64,000 bases of DNA. Source: Pseudopyrenochaeta lycopersici. Taxonomy: Eukaryota; Ascomycota; Dothideomycetes; Pleosporales; Pseudopyrenochaetaceae. The position numbers were made by a program, and so were the translations under genes. Shown here in pieces: positions 1-9,579 of this stretch. Below the pieces are notes generated by a model. That model was not told the origin of the DNA. It did not search any database and saw only the letters and a program-made list of their open reading frames with translations. Within the stretch, counting starts at the first letter, position 1. Each line of letters opens with the position of its first letter. Location: assembly GCA_003313425.1 (NCBI GenBank), contig NHZP01000003.1:1178001-1242000 (forward strand), given 5' to 3'.

Positions 1-2
1 CG

Positions 3-401
3 CTCAAACATCTTGACGAGGCATTCAACGCGCGTGAAAGGCAGAAAGAGGAAGAAGAGCAAGCGAGGCGATTGGCAGAGAAGAGGAAGCGCAAAGGCAA
101 TGTTGTCCGTAAGGCTACTTCTGGCAACGATGCCGTCAACAATGGCGAAGAAACGGAAATGGATATTGATGGAGTGGAAGACCGAGAAGAAGTCAAAGGC
201 GCAGACGGAGGCGAGTCAACACCTCCAGCCGTCCCGTCAGAGGCCACCGCACAGGCTGATGAGCCAGTGGTCCCCCCCGCCCAAGCGCCTGAAGGGGCCC
301 GTCGAGCTCCCGAACCCGAAATTCCTGGTGAGACTGCGGCAGCGCGTGCTCGTCGGCTGCGGCCAAAAGCAGAGGACATGTTTGCCTCGGATGAGGAGTA
401 A
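3..401 (+). CDS. C-terminal end of an unrecognised charged, probably nuclear protein (5' truncated)
   Basis: An open frame enters from the left edge and runs 132 codons to a TAA at 399-401, so only the C-terminus is visible. The first 40 residues are a highly charged helix (ERQKEEEEQARRLAEKRKRK) that ends in a basic cluster resembling a nuclear localisation signal. A Pro/Ala/Glu-rich disordered stretch follows, and the protein ends in the acidic tail FASDEE. An apparent internal start at 72 is TTG, not a real start. The composition is typical of chromatin, RNA-processing or ribosome-biogenesis factors, but no catalytic motif is visible and I do not recognise the family. The frame is clean with no stop, so I trust that it codes; the function is open. 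Confidence 0.6.
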   Translation, partial: LKHLDEAFNARERQKEEEEQARRLAEKRKRKGNVVRKATSGNDAVNNGEETEMDIDGVEDREEVKGADGGESTPPAVPSEATAQADEPVVPPAQAPEGARRAPEPEIPGETAAARARRLRPKAEDMFASDEE

Positions 402-1111
402 TGGTACTGTGTACGGCCATGTGGGAGAAGTCCTCTTCTCCAGGTCAGACTATAGCATAAATGATACCCAAGTGATATGCGCAATTTCAAAACAAAGTCG
501 CCAGTAGAGAAGTCAATATTACGCTAAGCTTTCATCTCGCTAGCTGATTCAAGTGCAAACTATGTTGAATGTCTTTGGCCCCCAAGATTGACTACTACGT
601 TGGAGGCGCAAACATTACTCGAGGCACTTGGCTCCATTCGCAGAGTCGCCATCAGAGATGTCACGAGCAGGCAAGAGTGCCGGGCCGCTGGCATCACCCA
701 ATCACGACCCCGCGCTTGATCAACATTGATTCAGCGCTGGGCCTAATCGCATACGGCAACACGCTGTTTTGCTCTCTCTGCTCTGACAGCGGTTGTTGAC
801 GCGCAGAGCTACCTTTGGGCTACCCGCCAGAAAGTCAGCTGCCAACGTGCTTTCCGCCGTGCTTGGCCCTAGTCTAGCGATTGTGGAGGACCTCCGCTCC
901 GAAGCTTCTCCGCCTACACCACAAATCCTCCCTGAATCCTGCCCCCCGTAACCTTCGCACGCTGCCCACTTAGTCGCGCAGTTTCTTCCTCGGTGGCAGC
1001 TCTACGGCAGATCGAGGCCCGGTCTGCATTTTGAGATTGCCAAGGCCGAGCAGCTGGCTCTCCGCACCACCTCCGTAAACCCCCCACAAGCATCGCCATA
1101 CCTAGTTCAAG
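402..1111. other. Intergenic region, 3' flank of the first gene and 5' flank of the DUF7918 gene
   Basis: This 710-bp stretch has only short overlapping frames on both strands. The 200 bases before 1112 are pyrimidine-rich on the plus strand, as expected for a fungal promoter and leader. I see no RNA gene or repeat. Confidence 0.5.
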
Positions 1112-2914
1112 ATGCCGACCTTCCTTGGCTTGGCAGTTTCGATCCATTGTCCCACTGGGCCGCTCGCGGAATACTCGATACAAAAGCAGTCGAAATTCCA
1201 CCGCATAAACTCGTACATATCCGTGCCGCCTGCGAAGATACCGCCTGGCGCTACCAAGCCAGAACAGTCAACATTTGCGATATCAATTACCCTTCTTACG
1301 CCAGGCCTACACGTGCCGTATTCCACGCCCAAGCCGACCGCTGAAGAGCCCAATCCCAAAGCAAAAGTGGTTGGTGGCCTGCCTGGCACTCCTGGCGAGC
1401 GGGGCAAAAACGGTCCCACAATAGCTCCCTACAAACCCCTCACCACCTCGCCAAACGAGACGATCGCTGCATACATATACTTCGATGGCCGGGCAAAGGA
1501 GGAGGTTGCGACCCTGTTACGGCGCGGTGAGGAGACGTGGGTAAACTCGCGGTGGGTCAGTGTCCCAGAGTCAGAAGGTGGCGGCCTTGCAGAGCGCGAG
1601 TTCCTTTTCCGAGAAGTGGGACTCGAACGATGGCTGAATGGGCTCGACCTCGAGGGCAAGGACAAGGACGTAGCTGCAAAGATTGAGCGGAGAAAACAGC
1701 GTCTGGAAAAAAAGCGAAGGAAGCGAAGAGAGGCTCGCGGCAGCAGTGACGAAGAAGATTCCAAAGAATCACGAAATGGCGTGCTGCGGTATGGCGACAA
1801 CAAAGACGCGCCGGTAGAGGCTTTGTCAGGGAACGACGAATTCTTCACTACCGACTCAGACTCGGATGACGAGCCTCCAATGCCTGAGGCAGCAGGACAG
1901 ATCAAGGTTGCTTTGTTCCGCGTACTTGCATCGGGCGAGATCAAGCGCGGCGAGTACTCGCCGCAGTTTGATGCACACGACGATGATGAGCAGAATGGAG
2001 GTGGCGAGGGCGAAGATATTGACCATACCACAAGTTTTGCGAAGCCAAAGACACTGGACCCGAAGTCTATCAGCACCCAGACGGTCACTGGGATCGACCC
2101 TCCAGATAAGCCATATGCTGTGTTCACTTTCTTGTACCGCGGAGAACGTAAGTAATAATCATAGTACGTTTTCTAACGTTGGGCTGATAATTTCTAGGCC
2201 AACTACGCAAGATGGGTATCTTAGAAAGCGACAAGGTTCCCCAAGTAGTGTCACCAGCAGCTCGACGAAAGTCAGGGGCCCTGGACTTTGGCAGCCTGAA
2301 GCCATTGAATGCAGCTGCCGGAACAAAGAATTTCGGCGGCTATCGTGATGCTTCGCAGACGTCGCCCAAGTCCAAGCTGAAGACTTTGGAGGCTATGGAC
2401 AGCGATGCTGATGAGGAGGATGACATCAAGGTGGAGGATTTGGATGATGACAAAGACGAGAGTGGCAGGGGCATGCTCTCTCCTGAGGACGCCCTCAAGC
2501 AGGGTGAACTTGCCGATGGGGTGCGGAAGATCAAGGTATGCTACATTTCATTGTAACGAATCGACTATATTAACGATATACCAGCTCAAGCGTCAACACT
2601 CTGCCGAGCCTCTCGGTCGCCCCGCAGGGTCTCCCGCCGCGGAGTCGTCTGTATCCCCTCATTCGGGCACGCCTGTCCCAGGTGCTTCTTCAGCAGCTGA
2701 AGCATCCTCGTCAGCGGCCAAGCCTGCTGAATTAAGCACGGAAAATACCATCGCTTCGCCTTTCAAGAAACAGCGTGCTTCGTTGCCGGGCTTTGATGAT
2801 AATGTCCGCAAGAGCTTAGGGCAAGCATTGCTCGGCGTTCAGAAGGATAGAGGCAACTCTGAGGGGAACATACCGACCCTTGAGACGAAAATGGAAGAAG
2901 ATGAGGAATTGTGA
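1112..2914 (+). CDS. DUF7918-type fungal protein, three exons, 567 aa
   Basis: Exons are 1112-2147, 2198-2535 and 2585-2914; both introns (50 and 49 nt) have GTAAGT/GTATGC donors and CTGAT/TTAAC-like branch sites, and the frame stays open across both joins. The first 345 residues fit the fungal DUF7918 pattern: a short start, an AEYSIQ segment, a beta-rich core, AAYIYFDGRAKEE, and a closing FTFLYRGERQLRKMGIL block that is completed only after splicing, which supports the first intron. A basic helix around residues 190-207 (KIERRKQRLEKKRRKRREAR) looks like a nuclear localisation signal, and SDSDSDDE plus two later acidic runs are present. The C-terminal 220 residues are Ser/Pro/Ala-rich and disordered. 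The biochemical role of DUF7918 is unknown; nuclear location is inferred from composition. It converges on the TRAPPC12-like gene. Confidence 0.85.
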
Positions 2915-3540
2915 AGCGAGAGATGGGTGTGCAGAGCATGTTTGGATTAGAGGACATCCCCATGCACTCGACTACATGTCCTTTTAAGATGATATCAGCG
3001 CCATGCAGCGAGCGACAATCTTTTACTTTGAAGACTACACCACTATACCATGCGGCACCGCAGCTGGGCCAGCATTTGATACACTAGGCGCATCTGGAGG
3101 AGGCTTCGAAAACAAGGGACGATTTTGGATACCAGTTCTTGTCAGCGACCGTTGGTTCTTTGGGTGGTAGGCCTGGACGACCTTCACGTTTCGGCTGCTC
3201 AAATCTGTGGCAAGTGGTAGCGAATTGGAGGAAACCGACCATTACATAGAGGCAGGGTTGTGACCTGAGCTGGGTCGATGTTGGCAAGCATATTGTGATG
3301 GGTAGCTAATAGACTGGTGCCCTGATACTTGATCTTCGACGACTTGATATTTGATCTTCGACGACTTGATATTTGATCTTCGACGACTTTCTAATCTTTC
3401 GTCGCCTAGGGTGTATTGAGCACTGACTGATTCGTGACAAGCAGGAGTAGACTATCATACATATGTAATCACAATGGGTAGGAAGGGAACGAAGACAACA
3501 AAGGTCATATCGTCAGCATATATAAACCACAGTTGATGAT
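2915..3540. other. Convergent intergenic region between DUF7918 and TRAPPC12-like genes
   Basis: Two genes end towards each other here, so the 626 bp should hold both 3' UTRs and terminators. The only structure I see is a short 22-bp tandem repeat at 3324-3390, listed separately. No convincing ORF. Confidence 0.5.
3324..3390. repeat. 22-bp tandem repeat, about 2.7 copies
   Basis: The unit GATCTTCGACGACTTGATAT plus TT occurs perfectly at 3331-3352 and 3353-3374, then as a truncated 16-base copy at 3375-3390. A partial copy (GATACTT) precedes them and a degenerate echo (AATCTTTCGTCG) follows. It lies between two convergent genes. Confidence 0.85.
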
Positions 3541-4936
3541 TTACAGTTTAAAGTCGGCATTATTGAGCTCCCAGCCCACACCACCCCCCTCCCTCCTTGC
3601 CGCCAGCTTTTCAGCCAACCCCAGTTTCTTATCCCTGTTCCTCTCAGTACACAGCTCATACACTGTGCTCAGATTGAAGACAAGTGAGTGGAATGGTGGG
3701 CTTTCGTCGACCAATTCACTCAGCAGAGTCCTGGCCTCAGCAATGCGGCCCGTGTACAGCAAGCACACAGCCAGGTTCTGTGTGACCATTGCGTCGTCTG
3801 GAAACTGCTCGTGCAGGGCGTGGAAGGCCTGGGCGGCGGCTTCGTAGTCGGAGTCGGCGAGCTGGATGAGCGCGCTGAGGGTTCCGTCGACGAGGTCGTG
3901 CGCGGTGGTCTCGGTGGCGCGGGCGAGACAGCGGCGGGCGCCGTGGATGTCGCCTACGCGGAGCCAGACAAGTGTTTCCATGAGCAAGACTTCTCTTGCT
4001 TCGGCCGTGTCCTGGTGTTCCTCGGAGGTGGAGAGGGTGCCGAGGTGTCGTCCTGCGCCTTCCAGGTCGCCCATTTCTACAAGGACGTTCGCTACGCGGA
4101 TGCCGCAGTCGCGCAGACGCGATCTCCATATGCTCTTCTCATCTTCGAGCGGGGCTCTGACGATCCTCTCGCGGCACTCCCGGGCCAGCTCGTAGTAGCC
4201 CATTATGCCCTTGCGCCATTCTCCGTAGCCGAGCGCTGCTAGTCGGACAACAAGCAGCCGCAGGTCCCAGGGCACCAGATGTGCATTGGTCAGTGGATGC
4301 ATGTAGAAGGCGCTGTTCAGGTCACCCAAGACCTTTGACTCCTGGGCCGCAAGCGCATGCTCCTGGATGAGACATAGACAGGCCAGGCGCACGTGGACGA
4401 GGTGGAAGAGGGTTTCATAGTCGCTTGGCGAAGCTGCTGCGACGATGTTGCGCGCGGCGGCTATGGCTGCGAGCCGGTAGTGGCCGGAGAGCAGCAGGGT
4501 GTCGAGGGGGGACGACACGGAGGGGATGTTTGGCGCATTCAGGAAGGGGGGCGGGACGTTTGTGGCAGGCAGGACGTGGTACGCAGAGGGGTCTTGGAGG
4601 AAGGAGAAGTCTTTGGAGGGCATGTCTTCAATGCCCCGGCCAGCACCATCTTGGGGCTGCGGTGGCAGCGGAGGAGCCTCAGCGCGCACCGGCGACAAGA
4701 CACGTGAAGGGAGGGCAGGCGTGGTCTCGGCGAGGGGACTGGGTGGGTGTTGTCAGCAATTGCGTCGCCGGTTGAACGGAATGCATACTCGTCCACTACG
4801 TCGTGCTCGTCCAGGGGCCCTCGTGTGGACCTGCGGGGAATGGCGACTGCAGCGGGTCAGCCATGGTTGCTTACGAGCAAGAGGATGCCGTCGCGCTGAC
4901 CTCGACGTCTCTCGTCACCACTTGCGACACGGCCAT
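3541..4936 (-). CDS. TRAPPC12: TRAPPC12-like TPR protein of the TRAPP vesicle-tethering complex, three exons, 433 aa
   Basis: The minus-strand frame to 3541 opens with TTG near 4698, so the real start must lie upstream. I place ATG at 4936 and exons at 4936-4875, 4830-4789 and 4738-3541. The introns of 44 and 50 nt have GTAAGC and GTATGC donors and GCTGAC branch motifs, and the three exons total exactly 434 codons including stop. The product has a disordered proline-rich N-terminus (about 1-75), a conserved fungal segment with FLQDPSAYHVLPATNVPPPF, and a C-terminal half of TPR-like helical hairpins, including ALIQLADSDYEAAAQAFHAL followed by a second ALI...-type hairpin at NLAVCLLYTGRIAEARTLL. 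TRAPPC12 homologues serve in TRAPP complexes acting in ER-Golgi and endosomal traffic. It shares a 338-bp divergent promoter with the acetolactate synthase gene. The family call rests on overall resemblance; a different TPR protein is possible. Confidence 0.8.
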
Positions 4937-5059
4937 GGCCGACCGCGCGTTCTGATCGGGGTGGGACTTGCATGGCTGTCGTCTATCCGCAGTCATGCCA
5001 ATGCTGGTCGTGACGGCTGTCATCCAAGCCTCCGATATTCGGCGTGTGGGGAAGCTCGG

Positions 5060-5064
5060 CCAAT
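5060..5064 (+). promoter_or_regulatory. CCAAT box
   Basis: The sequence CGGCCAATCAGC contains the CCAAT core bound by the HAP/CBC complex in ascomycetes. It lies 211 bases upstream of the acetolactate synthase ATG and 124 upstream of the TRAPPC12-like ATG on the other strand. Confidence 0.5.
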
Positions 5065-5084
5065 CAGCGCCCCTGCTAACTGCC

Positions 5085-5090
5085 TGACTC
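5085..5090 (+). promoter_or_regulatory. Gcn4/CPC1-type half-conserved element TGACTC
   Basis: TGACTC followed by C matches the core of the cross-pathway control recognition element. Taken with the perfect site at 5157 it suggests amino-acid starvation control of the neighbouring branched-chain amino-acid gene. Confidence 0.5.
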
Positions 5091-5156
5091 CACCTGCTTT
5101 TATGTGAGCCACGGCCAGAACTGGGCGTCGACTGAAAGCGCGAGCAGTCGAATCTT

Positions 5157-5163
5157 TGACTCA
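5157..5163 (+). promoter_or_regulatory. Perfect Gcn4/CPC1 element TGACTCA
   Basis: TGACTCA is the full palindromic bZIP target of Gcn4/CpcA/CPC1. It sits 112 bases upstream of the acetolactate synthase ATG, a normal distance, and amino-acid biosynthesis genes are the classic targets of this regulator. Confidence 0.65.
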
Positions 5164-5242
5164 AAACGAAGCCTCACACCTGCCCCCTCTCTCCCCACGC
5201 TGCATTTACTTTTGCTGCCTCTGCCCTCTCCACTCCGTGTGC

Positions 5243-5249
5243 TATATAG
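5243..5249 (+). promoter_or_regulatory. TATA-like element upstream of acetolactate synthase
   Basis: TATATAG lies after a long CT-rich run and only 26 bases before the ATG. If it is functional, the leader would be very short; it may be incidental. Confidence 0.3.
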
Positions 5250-5274
5250 TCCTGCGAGGACGCCCTCCCTCGCC

Positions 5275-7480
5275 ATGCAGCAGTCACGCTCACGAGCCAT
5301 CAGGGCTCTCAATGGCGCCCGCAGCTTTTCCGCCTCCGCACAACGACCTGCCGTCTCGCCCTTCCGCAGACCAGCGCAGTCGACCACACAGAATGTCGTC
5401 AAGGACGAGGCAAAGCGGCCCCAGAGCACCGCTGCGGCCGCCACACAAAACCAAGGGCGCCCAAGACCGTCGCCGGCGTTCAACCGCGAAGACTACAGTG
5501 ATGTCCAGCCATTGAAGCCCTACCGCACGCCCGCAATGGACCATTCGTTTGTGGGCATGACGGGCGGAGAAATCTTCCACGAGATGATGCTGCGCCAGGG
5601 CGTCAAGCATATTTGTACGACACAATTTTTTCCCCAATTGCAGCCATTGCAGTGCTTGCCTCCAAATTTCACCCACTAACAAAATGACTCAGTCGGCTAC
5701 CCGGGCGGTGCCATTCTCCCAGTCTTCGATGCCATCTACCAGTCAAAACACTTCGACTTTATCCTGCCACGGCACGAGCAGGGCGCCGGCCACATGGCCG
5801 AGGGTTACGCTCGCGCCAGCGGCAAGCCTGGTGTCGTGCTCGTTACCTCGGGACCCGGCGCCACCAACGTCGTCACACCCATGCAGGATGCCCTCATGGA
5901 CGGAACGCCCCTCGTTGTCTTCTGCGGACAGGTTGTCACCAGTGCGATCGGTTCAGATGCATTCCAAGAGGCCGACATGGTTGGCATCACGAGGCCGTGT
6001 ACAAAGTGGAACGTGCTGGTCAAGAACATTGCAGAACTGCCCAGGAGGATCAACGAGGCTTTTGAGATTGCCACAAGCGGACGCCCAGGACCCGTCCTTG
6101 TTGACCTGCCAAAAGACGTGACTGCAGCTATCCTCTCAAGACCCATTCCCATGAGCAGCTCCCTCCCAACATCCATAAGCGCAGCAACTCTGGCCGCGAG
6201 AGAGTTGAGCAAACAGCAGCTCGACACCTCCATCAGGAGATCTGCCAACCTGATCAACATGGCGAAGAAGCCTGTCATCTACGCCGGACAGGGCATTCTC
6301 CAGACGGCCAATGGCCCCGAGCTTCTCAAGGAGCTTTCGGACAAGGTTCAGATTCCCGTGACGACCACCCTGCAAGGCCTCGGCGGATTCGACGAGCTCG
6401 ACCCCAAGTCCCTGCACATGCTTGGTATGCACGGCTCAGCCTACGCCAACATGGCTATGCAAGAGGCCGACCTCATCCTCGCTCTTGGTGCGCGCTTCGA
6501 CGACCGTATCACTGGAAGCATTGCCAAATTTGCGCCTGCAGCAAAGGCCGCCGCCGCCGAGGGCCGCGGTGGAATCATCCATTTCGAGATCATGCCCAAG
6601 AACATCAACAAGGTCGTTCAAGCGACTGAAGCTGTTGAAGGCGACGTCGGCACAAATCTCAGCCAGCTCCTCCCTCTTCTTAACAAGGTCGAGGAGAGGC
6701 CAGAATGGTTCGCTCAGATTGCTGACTGGAAGAAGCGCTTCCCCTGGGCCTATGAGAAGGAAGGCGAGAATGGCCTGATCAAGCCGCAGACCGTCATCGA
6801 AAAGCTCTCGAATCTCACCGCAGACAGGAAGGAAGAGACCATCCTCACGACTGGTGTTGGTCAGCATCAAATGTGGACTGCCCAGCACTACCGCTGGCGT
6901 CACCCACGCACCATGATCACCTCGGGTGGTCTTGGAACGATGGGCTACGGTCTCCCTGCCGCCATTGGCGCCAAGGTTGCTCGCCCAGAGTGCACCGTTA
7001 TCGATATCGACGGCGACTCGTCCTTCAGCATGACCCTCACCGAGCTCTCCACGGCCGCAGAGTTCAACATTGGCGTAAAGATCATCGTGCTGAACAACGA
7101 GGAGCAGGGCATGGTCACCCAATGGCAAACTCTCTTCTACACCGATCGCTTCTCGCATACCCACCAGCGGAATGCCGATTTCGTAAAGCTGGGTGACGCT
7201 ATGGGCGTCCAGGCGCAGCGATGCATCAAGCTTGAAGAGTTGGAGGAGAAGCTCCAGTGGCTCCTCAACACCGAAGGCCCCGCTCTCCTTGAGATTGTGA
7301 CAGATCAGAAGGTGCCTGTCCTGCCTATGGTGCCCGCTGGCAGTGCGCTGCACGAATTCATGGTTTATGACGATAGTACGTTGAACTTTTCTTCCAAATC
7401 ATCCAATCACACTGCTAACAACCCTTTTAGAAGTAGCAAAAGAGCGCCGAGCCCAGACCAAAGCGAGATCCGGTCGTTAA
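5275..7480 (+). CDS. ILV2: Acetolactate (acetohydroxyacid) synthase catalytic subunit, mitochondrial, three exons, 690 aa
   Basis: This ThDP/FAD/Mg enzyme makes 2-acetolactate and 2-aceto-2-hydroxybutyrate, the first common step of valine, leucine and isoleucine synthesis. Exons are 5275-5614, 5693-7375 and 7431-7480; the first join completes IFGYPGGAILPVFDAI and the last restores a basic C-terminal tail (KVAKERRAQTKARSGR). The Ser/Arg-rich N-terminus (MQQSRSRAIRALNGARSFSA) is a mitochondrial targeting peptide. Visible motifs are the catalytic Glu142 in RHEQGAGHMAEGYARASG, SGPGATN, GRPGPVLVDLPKDV, GARFDDRITG and the Mg/ThDP-binding DIDGDSSFSMTLTEL. The Trp of GMVTQWQTLFY at the herbicide-binding site is intact. 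Odd: residue 195 is Val in GQVVTSAIG where the family usually has Pro (GQVPTSAIG), and residue 215 is Pro in GITRPCTKW where Ser or Ala is usual. The ATG at 5275 is the first in frame with a targeting sequence. Confidence 0.97.
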
Positions 7481-7626
7481 AGCATCAATCATTGTAATCG
7501 CGGCATATGTAAATTCTCTCTCACTTTATTTTTCAATGTATGTACATTGTGGGTCGGTCCCGGCGTTTTCTACAACCACTTCCTGGCTGGAGCGCATTTT
7601 TTGGAAAAGAAAGAAAAGTCCAGCAG

Positions 7627-7642
7627 TTTTTTTTTTTTTTTT
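7627..7642 (+). repeat. Homopolymer T run
   Basis: Sixteen consecutive T residues about 150 bases downstream of the acetolactate synthase stop codon. Its length may be uncertain in the assembly. Confidence 0.8.
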
Positions 7643-7689
7643 CAAAAAGCACGATATCAGTCTTTTCCTTGACGAGAGATTTGGATTTG

Positions 7690-7736
7690 GAGATATGAGG
7701 CGAGATGAGATTAGATGAGATGAAATGAAATGAGAC
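7690..7736 (+). repeat. Imperfect GATGA/GAAAT purine-rich simple repeat
   Basis: The stretch is built of GAGAT, GATGAG and GAAATGA words with almost no C on the plus strand, in the 3' flank of the synthase gene. Low-complexity DNA; no function visible. Confidence 0.6.
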
Positions 7737-8170
7737 ATCAGAGTTGTTCTGCATTGCCTAGTTTTGAAAATTGCTTGTGACGTGGTTTGGTATGGCTTGG
7801 TATGGTTCTGTGATGTGGGGGCATTGCCGGGATGCTAAGGTGGTATGGGGGTTGAGCCAGGTAGCTGGTAAAGTATCCATAACCACGGATCCAAAATCTT
7901 TGAATTCCCATGGTTATCGACAACAAGGACAAAGTCAAAGGTTAAAAGTCGTTTTCCAATTTTCATTCTTCCAAAACATGTGCTTTTTCAATTTTCTCAA
8001 ATTTCACTTGCAGATTTGCAGACTTGCATGCTTCCTCAACTCTCACGCTCACACATTCACGTACGAGCTAGCGTATCCCTGGAGTCATTATCTTGAATAC
8101 TTTAACCACGGTTCTCATTTCTGACGACACTCAATTGCATGTCAAGATTGTTTCCAGCTGGCTTCATACT

Positions 8171-8847
8171 ATGTCGAATCTACCCTGTCAATGCAAACTT
8201 CAAGCACATACATCCCGGATTGTCGCAGCGCATTCGTACTACCAGCACACACCCCATGTCGAAAAGTCGTACCCACCACCAGCACCAGCGCGACTCAATG
8301 GATGTGACTCAAACAGCAGCCCGTGCTGGCCGGACCGTTGTGGCATGACGGGGTACGCAGAGTACTTGCTGCATCTAAGCAATCCGGACGATGCATCTAC
8401 TACGGCGACGGAGAAAAATACGTAAGTATACACAACCACGTTTCTCACTACATTCTGTTCTCTGACCGCGGATATAGATATAGAACTGTGCTCGCCAGCC
8501 CCGAAGCATCGGACGCGGGAGAAGCGACCAGTGACGACGACGTCGCGGACTCATTCACAGACGCACTGCTTGTCCACAATGCGGGCGTAACCGCCCAGCA
8601 GCGCAGGCCTAGCTATACAGAGCAGCACTACGTACCGCGAATAGTGAGCGCGAGGAAGGAAGTATGTCCCAGCGTGCCTGTACCGGTTCCTCTTGCCGTG
8701 CCGCAGAGGGATGGGACCAGGGATGTTCAGGCCGGTGAGGTTCTTTCTGTGCGCAAAGAGAAGGAGGTGCATTGTGTATGTAGGATGGTGCGCCGTCTGA
8801 TAGGGAGGAGCCTTGGGATGTGGGTGCGGAGGGGGACGGGGGCGTGA
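8171..8847 (+). CDS. Hypothetical small protein, two exons, 206 aa (weakly supported)
   Basis: I propose exons 8171-8421 and 8478-8847. A strong GTAAGT donor follows codon ACG, a TCTGAC branch site precedes the acceptor, and the joined frame is open from ATG to TGA. The middle is Asp/Ser-rich (EATSDDDVADSF) and the rest has no recognisable domain. The acceptor is ambiguous: a second AG six bases downstream (8482-8483) would remove two residues without changing the frame. An alternative start at 8256 (MSKSRTHHQHQRDS) with a 38-nt intron 8323-8360 would feed the same second exon. I do not recognise the family; absence of a transcript would remove this call. Confidence 0.35.
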
Positions 8848-9579
8848 TGGGTTGTGCTATGAGGATGTTTTGGCCTTGTTTTGGAAGGTGCAACCCGGAC
8901 AGAATAGTGAGGAGAATCGTTCTACTGCGTGCATGAATATATTACCAAGTTACGGAGAACTAATGATTGGTTCGCTGTGTTTGTGGGTGAGAAGGGAACT
9001 TTAGGAGGGGGTTGGTTTGGGGAAAGAGGGTATTGTGCAGAGCTTAAGTTGTCGCTGGGATATTTGGAAATTATTAACCAGGGATTTGTTTTAAATCAAA
9101 TGAACGAGGTAGGAATACATAGTATGTATTGAAGCCTCTATTTATAAGATTCGGCGAAGTCGATATTGAGTGGCACGGTTGCGTTGTGTTAGTCAAGCCT
9201 AGATTCTAGTCTCGGTGCAACAATTTCACTCCTCAGTGACCGACCACACAGATGCGAATTCCATGCTGTTGCTCTCATAACCTTCTGCTCTATGTTTCTG
9301 CATATTGTACCAAGCATCTGAGAGACACTCAAAGTCGCTGGGGTGTAGCTGCAAGTTCGCTTGCCATCCAATCAGCCATGCTCCGAGGCGCCGCCAGAAT
9401 CCTACGTGGACGTGGACTCAGCCTTCTGTGCCCAGGTCGCTCTTGCGCCGCAGACGTCCTGGTACCTGGCATACTAGTTACTGACACTCCAGAAGTCTAA
9501 AGCCTTCATCGAGCAGATCTGTCGTGGTACTGATCATTCATTAGTCTGTTGAAGATCCCCGTCTCTCAGCAGCTTTCCA
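8848..9579. other. Intergenic region upstream of the zinc-finger-tailed kinase gene
   Basis: In these 732 bp I see G/T-rich low-complexity sequence in the first half and a more balanced promoter-like second half, with no convincing ORF, repeat or RNA gene. Confidence 0.45.

Larger units (their letters stand above)
4937..5274. promoter_or_regulatory. Divergent promoter between TRAPPC12-like and acetolactate synthase genes
   Basis: Two start codons face away from each other across 338 bp. The interval holds a CCAAT box (5060-5064), two Gcn4/CPC1-type elements (5085-5090 and 5157-5163), a pyrimidine-rich run and a TATATAG at 5243-5249. Shared control is inferred from spacing only. Confidence 0.6.
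7481..8170. other. Intergenic region after acetolactate synthase, with simple-sequence runs
   Basis: This 690-bp stretch includes the 3' UTR of the synthase gene. It holds a 16-base T run (7627-7642), a purine-rich GATGA-type run (7690-7736) and two GGTATGG-containing repeats near 7789-7806. No gene is supported. Confidence 0.5.

Noticed and set aside
1429..2127. 232-codon Ser/Arg-rich minus frame over the DUF7918 gene
   Set aside because: Antisense shadow of exon 1; low-complexity composition only.
6436..7353. 305-codon minus-strand frame inside the acetolactate synthase gene
   Set aside because: It mirrors the strongly coding plus strand (codon-bias shadow) and has no family motif.
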